A stretch of DNA of 6,528 nucleotides. Source: Terrisporobacter sp. (lineage in GTDB: Bacteria; Bacillota_A; Clostridia; Peptostreptococcales; Peptostreptococcaceae). The DNA is taken from assembly GCA_029851945.1 (NCBI GenBank), contig JARKUZ010000008.1, positions 1 through 6,528 of the forward strand, written 5' to 3'. The notes below the pieces were generated by a model, which had not been told where the DNA came from, made no database searches, and worked only from the letters and a program-made list of their open reading frames with translations. The position numbers and the translations under genes were made by a program. Positions 1 to 4,307 of the stretch are shown piece after piece (the first letter of the stretch is position 1; every line of letters begins with the position of its first letter).

Positions 1-422
1 CAGAGGCTGTAATATGTGCTTATGGAATGAAAGAAGAAGAAATAACACCAGAGCAATCATTACAAGTTAGGCAATTAACATCAGCATTAATATATGGATT
101 TTTAATTATTCCAATAGTAAAGGGAATTAGATTTACAACTCAAGTAGTACCTAATACTACAACTATAATTATATTGTTAACCGCATTTGCAGGAACTGCT
201 TCTTATGTATGTTATTATAAGGGAATACATAAAATAGGTGCTACAAAAGCTATGTCTTTAAATATAACTTACTCAGCATGGGCAATAGTTTTTGGAGTTA
301 TTTTATTAGGGAATTCTATAGATTTAAAATCTATAATTTGCTGTTTATTTATAATGGTAGGATCAATTATGGCATCAGGAGATATAAAATCCATATTTAA
401 ATTAAGCGTAAATAGCAATTAA
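1..422 (+). CDS. licB: LicB-like choline permease, EamA/DMT family (3' part only)
   Basis: The reading frame is open from the left edge (first full codon at 3), so the ATG at 27 is an internal methionine and the true start lies upstream. About 139 C-terminal residues are visible. They hold the end of one membrane helix and four more hydrophobic segments, matching the last half-domain of a ten-helix EamA (drug/metabolite transporter) protein. The stretch EAVICAYGM, then RQLTSALIYG, then SYVCYYKGI and KAMSLNITYSAW lines up, from memory, with pneumococcal LicB (RQVTSFLSY, AYYIAINRL, KATGLNVSYVVW). LicB belongs to the lic pathway, which imports choline for decoration of surface polymers; it acts in the cytoplasmic membrane. 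The next gene is TacF-like, which supports the choline reading over a generic EamA permease. No T-rich hairpin terminator follows the stop, so read-through into the next gene is possible. The family is certain; choline as substrate is inferred. Confidence 0.8.
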   Translation, partial: EAVICAYGMKEEEITPEQSLQVRQLTSALIYGFLIIPIVKGIRFTTQVVPNTTTIIILLTAFAGTASYVCYYKGIHKIGATKAMSLNITYSAWAIVFGVILLGNSIDLKSIICCLFIMVGSIMASGDIKSIFKLSVNSN

Positions 423-533
423 ATATTAAATTATAAAGTTAATAATATAGAATTTATTAATTTTCAATGAAAAAGAAATTAATATGGATTATGTAATCTA
501 AAATTTTTGTGATAAATAAGAGAAATATATGAT

Positions 534-563
534 AAAATCAATAAAGGAACTAAAATTGATTTA
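534..563. repeat. Inverted repeat overlapping the tacF promoter -35
   Basis: AAATCAAT at 535-542 is the exact reverse complement of ATTGATTT at 555-562, with a 12-base spacer. The match extends by two more pairs if one extra A in the left arm is bulged out. The right arm covers the -35 hexamer of the promoter ahead of the flippase gene. No T-run follows, so it is not a terminator. It could be an operator for a dimeric repressor. Short AT-rich palindromes arise often by chance in such DNA, so confidence is low. Confidence 0.3.
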
Positions 564-583
564 TGTATAAATTATGATATAAT
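556..583 (+). promoter_or_regulatory. Sigma-A type promoter of the tacF-like gene (extended -10)
   Basis: TTGATT (556-561) is followed after 16 bases by a perfect TATAAT (578-583), which is preceded by TG one base upstream (TGATATAAT from 575), an extended -10 element. Transcription would begin near 590 and leave a leader of about 98 bases before the ATG at 688. I see no convincing riboswitch fold in that leader. The flippase gene therefore probably has its own promoter, even if it is also reached by read-through from the upstream permease gene. In AT-rich DNA -10 boxes are common, but the full set with good spacing is not. Confidence 0.6.
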
Positions 584-687
584 TATCTTTGTTTATAATA
601 TTATTGATATATTTAAATGAATTTTAGTATCATCATTAATATATATAATAAATATAGATTGAAAATATAATTATATAAAGGTGCATT

Positions 688-2163
688 ATGAATAAATCTA
701 TTTTAAAAAACATATTTTTCAAATTATTATTAAATGTTTTCAATTTAATAATACCAATATTGATAGGGCCTTATGCATTAAGGGTTTTAGGACCTGATAA
801 TATGGGAGTTATTAATTTTTCTCAAACTATATATGGATATTTTTATATATTTGCAGGTTTTGGTGTTTATCAGTATGGATTAAGAGAGATAAGTAGAGTA
901 AGAGATAATAAAGAAAAATTATCAAGTGTATTTACTAACTTATTTATATTCACATTAATAACTAATATTATAACTATAGTTATATATATTTTATTTATAC
1001 GTAATAGTTATTATGGTTCTCAAACATATGTTGCATGTATTATAATGACATTTAATTTAGTGGCTAATGTATTTTATATTGAATGGCTAAATGAGGCATT
1101 GGAGAATTTTGGATTTATAACAACTAAAACTATAGTTGTAAGAATAATATATGTAATATTATTAATAAAAACAGTTAACTCAAGCAATGATTTAAAAGAG
1201 TACATGATTGTTTTAGTAATATATACATTATTAAATAATATATTAAGTTTCATATATATAAAGAGAAGAATAAAATTTAATTTTTCTAATATTAATTTAA
1301 GAAAACATATAAAACCTATGTTTTTAGTAGTTATTTTATCAAATGCTAATGTATTATATACTCAATTAGATAGGTTAATGTTAGGTGAATTTATATCTAC
1401 AGTATCAGTTGGATATTATGCTACAGCGCAAAATATAGGTACTATGATTAATACATTATTGTTAACTGTAATAACAGTAACAATACCAAGATTATCTAAT
1501 TATATAGCTAATGATAGTGATAAAGAATATTTGATTTTATTAGATAAGATAAGTAAGCTATATTTTATGTTTTTATTTCCAGCATCAATAGGTATGTTTT
1601 TATTATCAAAAGAAATAATATTGTTATATGGTGGTGTTGAGTATGTTGCTTCCACTCCAATAATGATGGTGTTTTCTCTTTATATTATATCATTAGGATA
1701 TGACACTATATTAAGTAATCAAGTTATGTACACAAGAAGGAAAGAAAAACAACAAGTTCAAATAATATTTATAGGTGGATTAATTAATTTATTATTAAAT
1801 ATCATATTGTTAGTACTTGGAAAATTTAATGGGACAACAGCGGTAGCAACTACATTATTTGCAAATATATGTGTAATAATAATGGAGAATATTTATGTTA
1901 AAAAAGTACTTAAGGTTAATTTTAATATATTTTCAATAGACAAACTGAAATATATGTTTATTTCTTTAATATTCATCCCATTCACAATCATAATAAGGCA
2001 ATTTACAGGAAACTTGTTTGAATCACAAGAACTAAATGCTATAGTTGTTTCAGTAATTACTATAACTATTAATGGATTAATATATTTATTAATTCTATTT
2101 ATAATAAAGGATGAAAATATAATAGAAGTTAAAAATAAAATTTTAAATAAGATAAAAAAATAG
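688..2163 (+). CDS. tacF: TacF-like teichoic acid repeat-unit flippase (Wzx/RfbX, MOP superfamily)
   Basis: The protein is 491 residues long and full length for a polysaccharide flippase, with hydrophobic helices throughout (roughly 12-14) joined by short basic loops. The N-terminal two thirds match the Polysacc_synt type and the remainder the C-terminal half of the fold. Stretches recalled as closely similar in pneumococcal TacF are GVYQYGLREISRVRDNK (59-75), IEWLNEALEN (131-140), NANVLYTQLDRL (219-230), IPRLSNY (266-272) and ILLYGGVEY (311-319). TacF moves undecaprenyl-linked teichoic acid units bearing phosphocholine across the membrane, and changes in it are known to affect choline dependence in pneumococcus. 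AAAGGTG at 677-683 supports the ATG. A promoter precedes the gene and a terminator follows, so it may be transcribed alone. No polymerase or glycosyltransferase is visible, so this is not the middle of a capsule cluster. The flippase family is sure; the TacF role rests on recalled similarity and on the LicB-like and choline-binding neighbours. Confidence 0.8.
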   Translation: MNKSILKNIFFKLLLNVFNLIIPILIGPYALRVLGPDNMGVINFSQTIYGYFYIFAGFGVYQYGLREISRVRDNKEKLSSVFTNLFIFTLITNIITIVIYILFIRNSYYGSQTYVACIIMTFNLVANVFYIEWLNEALENFGFITTKTIVVRIIYVILLIKTVNSSNDLKEYMIVLVIYTLLNNILSFIYIKRRIKFNFSNINLRKHIKPMFLVVILSNANVLYTQLDRLMLGEFISTVSVGYYATAQNIGTMINTLLLTVITVTIPRLSNYIANDSDKEYLILLDKISKLYFMFLFPASIGMFLLSKEIILLYGGVEYVASTPIMMVFSLYIISLGYDTILSNQVMYTRRKEKQQVQIIFIGGLINLLLNIILLVLGKFNGTTAVATTLFANICVIIMENIYVKKVLKVNFNIFSIDKLKYMFISLIFIPFTIIIRQFTGNLFESQELNAIVVSVITITINGLIYLLILFIIKDENIIEVKNKILNKIKK

Positions 2164-2169
2164 AATTTT

Positions 2170-2211
2170 AAAGTAACCTTAAATTTCAGATTGAAGGTTA
2201 CTTTTTTATTT
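2170..2211 (+). terminator. Intrinsic terminator after the tacF-like gene
   Basis: AAAGTAACCTT (2170-2180) pairs perfectly with AAGGTTACTTT (2194-2204), an 11-bp stem. Inside the 13-base loop three more pairs (AAT 2182-2184 with ATT 2190-2192) can form past one mismatch. The descending arm runs into a T-rich tail (2202-2211). It begins 6 bases after the stop codon. It should end the flippase transcript and separate it from the hydrolase operon downstream. Confidence 0.88.
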
Positions 2212-2480
2212 AGAATAATATAGGTTTGCTTTGTGGTTCAGAGTAGTTATAGAAAAAAGATACTTTTTAGAAAAATATTTTAGATTTACCAACTAAAACA
2301 TTAAGATCATGCAAAGTTTTTTATAAAAAGTAAACTATAGTTTTTTTTGTTTAAGAGATATGAGAATGAAATTAGAAGTAAAAAGAAAAGCAATATTTGT
2401 TAGTATAGTGTAAAATTTAGTGTTTATTATAGAAATCAACCCTAATTAGATATATAATTAAAGTTGTTATTTTATGTAAT
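2212..2480. other. Non-coding AT-rich spacer ahead of the hydrolase operon
   Basis: No credible open frame is present on either strand. Visible structure is limited to short AT palindromes: AAAAAG-ATA-CTTTTT (2254-2268), TTTTTATAAAAA (2318-2329) and AAACTATAGTTT (2332-2343), the last running into eight Ts (2341-2348). A promoter for the amidase gene is expected here, but none is convincing. TATAAT at 2453-2458 is well placed, about 35 bases before the start codon, but has no -35 at 16-18 bases. TTGTTA at 2397-2402 lies 22 bases from TATTAT (2425-2430), which is too far for a standard sigma-A site. An activator-dependent or alternative-sigma promoter is possible but not shown. Confidence 0.5.
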
Positions 2481-2486
2481 AGGAGG
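2481..2486 (+). promoter_or_regulatory. Ribosome binding site that fixes the amidase start at GTG 2494
   Basis: AGGAGG is a near-ideal Shine-Dalgarno site. It stands 7 bases before the GTG at 2494, whose product begins MKKILNK and forms a standard signal peptide. The in-frame TTG at 2464 lies upstream of this site, has no comparable site of its own, and would put uncharged residues ahead of the basic end of the signal peptide. The GTG at 2491 is 4 bases from the site and less favoured. Confidence 0.85.
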
Positions 2487-2493
2487 ATTAGTG

Positions 2494-4290
2494 GTGAAAA
2501 AAATATTGAATAAATCAATTATAGTTATTATCTTTATTCTAATAATGGTTGGAAATGGACAAGTTGTTATTGCTGATGATACATTTGAAGAAAAAAATAG
2601 TGGAATTACTAGTAGAATTGATGACATTAATTCAAATACAGAAGATAATAATATTCAAAAGAATGGATGGGTACAGCAAAATAATAAGTGGTATTATTTT
2701 GCTGAAGATGGAACTTTAAAAAAAGGTTGGCTAAATGAGAATGGGAAATGGTATTACTTAAATGATGATGGAGAAATGGCGACAGGGTGGATTAAGAATT
2801 TAGGTAAATGGTATTACTTAGAAGAATCTGGAGCTATGAAAATAGGATGGGTAAAAGTAGATAATAAATGGTATTTCTTAAATAATAGCGGTGAGATGGT
2901 TACGGGATGGTTACATAATGAAGGGAAGTGGTATTATTTAGAACAATCAGGAGAAATGAGAGTTGGTTGGTTGAATGATAATAGTAAATGGTATTTCCTT
3001 GAAGATAATGGAGAAATGGCTATTGGTTTCATTGATATAAATAATGAAAGATATTATATGAGAGAAAATGGTGAAATGGCCACTGGATGGATATATGACA
3101 ACGGTAAGTGGTACTATGCAAAAGAATCAGGGGTAATGAAAAATGGATGGTTAAATTATAAAGGTAAATGGTATTACTTATATAAAAATGGAGAAATGTC
3201 AACAGGTAAAGTAGAGAATAATAAGAATATTTATTATCTAAATGAGAATGGCTTAACTTTAATTGGGTGGATAAAATTTGAGAATAAGTGGTATTATGCA
3301 GAAACTACAACTTCCATGAAAAACGGGTGGTTAAAAGACAATGGTAAATGGTATTATCTATATGAAGGTGGAGAAATGGCTACTGGTATTATTGAGGATA
3401 AAGAGAAAAGATATTACTTAAATGGTAATGGTGAAATGATTACTGGATGGATTAGTGACAATGGTACTTGGTACTATGGTGATAGTAATGGTCAACTTGT
3501 TAAAGGATTTATTACATTAGGAGTTGATACTTACTATTTTAATGATGACAATAATATGGTTACAGGAAATCAAACAATAAACAATAAAGAATATTATTTT
3601 CATAGTGATGGAGCAATGGCTAGATTTGAGTTCATAGTAGACAGGTACTATGGAAAAGATGGTATATTTAAAGATATTGCAAATGGAGAAAAACTGACTA
3701 TAGTATTAGATCCAGGACATAATTATGGGGGGGATGATGGGGCGTACTCACAACATAATGGAATTCAATATATAGAGAGAGACTTAAATATGCAAGTAGC
3801 TCTTAAATTAAGGGGACAATTAGAAGCGGAAGGTTATAATGTTATATTAACTAGAAATCCTGAGGATAAAACTTATGAAACAACAAAAGAAAGCTTAAAA
3901 AAGAGAGTAGATTATGCAAACTCAAATGATACAGATTTATTTATAAGTATACATCATGATTCTAGTACTTCATCAAGTGCTAGTGGATTTACAGCATTTT
4001 ATAGTTCGATAAAGGGAAATTCAACAGGAAAAGATTCTAAAGTAACTAATAAATCAAAAGAAATAGCGACTAATATAGTAAATAATGTTAGTGCTGAATT
4101 AGGATATAGAAATAGAGGAGCTAAGGATAATAATTTTTATGTAATAAAAAATACTACAATGCCTTCTATATTATTAGAGTGTGGATTTATTAGTAATTAT
4201 AGTGAAGCTAAAAAAGCAGCTGATGAAGCTAATCAAAATAAATTATCTGTAATCATTGTGGAACAAGTAAATAGGATGTTTAACAAATAA
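2494..4290 (+). CDS. Secreted choline-binding N-acetylmuramoyl-L-alanine amidase (Amidase_3)
   Basis: From the GTG start the product has 598 residues. Residues 1-27 are a signal peptide (MKK, hydrophobic core, VIA|DD cleavage). Residues 28-57 are a polar linker. Residues 58-377 are sixteen 20-residue choline-binding (CW_1) repeats. After a short linker, about 403-598 form a zinc amidase of the Amidase_3 family, which cuts the bond between muramic acid and L-alanine of the stem peptide. The expected residues are present: DPGHN with zinc ligand His409, Glu428 in IERDLN, His487 in SIHHD, and catalytic Glu562 in LLECGF. The domain looks complete and active. The binding module precedes the catalytic one, unlike pneumococcal LytA, which is also a different fold (Amidase_2). 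The glucosaminidase gene starts 17 bases downstream with no terminator between, so the two are probably co-transcribed. Likely roles are cell separation, turnover or autolysis. Choline as ligand is inferred from the repeat type and from the LicB/TacF-like neighbours. Confidence 0.93.
   Translation: MKKILNKSIIVIIFILIMVGNGQVVIADDTFEEKNSGITSRIDDINSNTEDNNIQKNGWVQQNNKWYYFAEDGTLKKGWLNENGKWYYLNDDGEMATGWIKNLGKWYYLEESGAMKIGWVKVDNKWYFLNNSGEMVTGWLHNEGKWYYLEQSGEMRVGWLNDNSKWYFLEDNGEMAIGFIDINNERYYMRENGEMATGWIYDNGKWYYAKESGVMKNGWLNYKGKWYYLYKNGEMSTGKVENNKNIYYLNENGLTLIGWIKFENKWYYAETTTSMKNGWLKDNGKWYYLYEGGEMATGIIEDKEKRYYLNGNGEMITGWISDNGTWYYGDSNGQLVKGFITLGVDTYYFNDDNNMVTGNQTINNKEYYFHSDGAMARFEFIVDRYYGKDGIFKDIANGEKLTIVLDPGHNYGGDDGAYSQHNGIQYIERDLNMQVALKLRGQLEAEGYNVILTRNPEDKTYETTKESLKKRVDYANSNDTDLFISIHHDSSTSSSASGFTAFYSSIKGNSTGKDSKVTNKSKEIATNIVNNVSAELGYRNRGAKDNNFYVIKNTTMPSILLECGFISNYSEAKKAADEANQNKLSVIIVEQVNRMFNK
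2665..3624 (+). repeat. Sixteen in-frame 60-bp repeats encoding choline-binding motifs
   Basis: There are exactly sixteen units of 20 codons with no insertions or deletions. The typical unit is GW-x4-GKWYYL-x3-GEM-x-T. The units are diverged in DNA, with many synonymous differences, so this is an old array and not a recent expansion. Units 7, 10, 13, 15 and 16 have lost both the GW tryptophan (GF, GK, GI, GF, GN) and the WYY tryptophan (RYY, IYY, RYY, TYY, EYY). Unit 8 resembles 11 (WYYA, MKN ending) and unit 9 resembles 12 (GKWYYLY), so part of the array is built from 180-bp triplets. Confidence 0.95.
3727..3733 (+). repeat. Seven-G run within the amidase catalytic domain
   Basis: Seven consecutive G bases encode Gly412, Gly413 and the first base of Asp414, three codons after the zinc ligand His409; a further four-G run follows at 3737-3741 or close by. 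G runs are rare in DNA this AT-rich. A one-base slip would shift the frame and remove the catalytic residues Glu428, His487 and Glu562 while leaving the choline-binding repeats intact. In this sequence the frame is open. Confidence 0.6.
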
Positions 4291-4307
4291 ATTTAGGGGG
4301 ATAAAGG

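Noticed and set aside
27..422. A complete 131-residue membrane protein starting at ATG 27
   Set aside because: The frame is open to the left edge and the residues before the ATG (EAVICAYG) continue the family alignment; there is no ribosome site before 27. It is the 3' part of a longer permease gene.
455..484. Hairpin TATTAATTT / AAATTAATA as a terminator of the licB-like gene
   Set aside because: The stem contains no G or C pairs and is not followed by a T-run; such AT palindromes are expected by chance here.
2464..2493. Amidase start at TTG 2464, adding ten residues
   Set aside because: The AGGAGG at 2481-2486 lies inside that extension and points to GTG 2494, which gives a textbook signal peptide.
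2665..3624. Regular 60-bp periodicity as a CRISPR array or a recent satellite
   Set aside because: The units are fully in frame, encode CW_1 repeats, are diverged from each other and show no repeat-spacer structure.
2494..4290. Clostridial toxin CROP region or a glucan-binding glucosyltransferase, which share similar YYF/GW repeats
   Set aside because: There is no glucosyltransferase or cysteine protease domain; the C-terminal part is a complete Amidase_3 enzyme, and the repeats keep the GW-KWYY pattern typical of choline binding.
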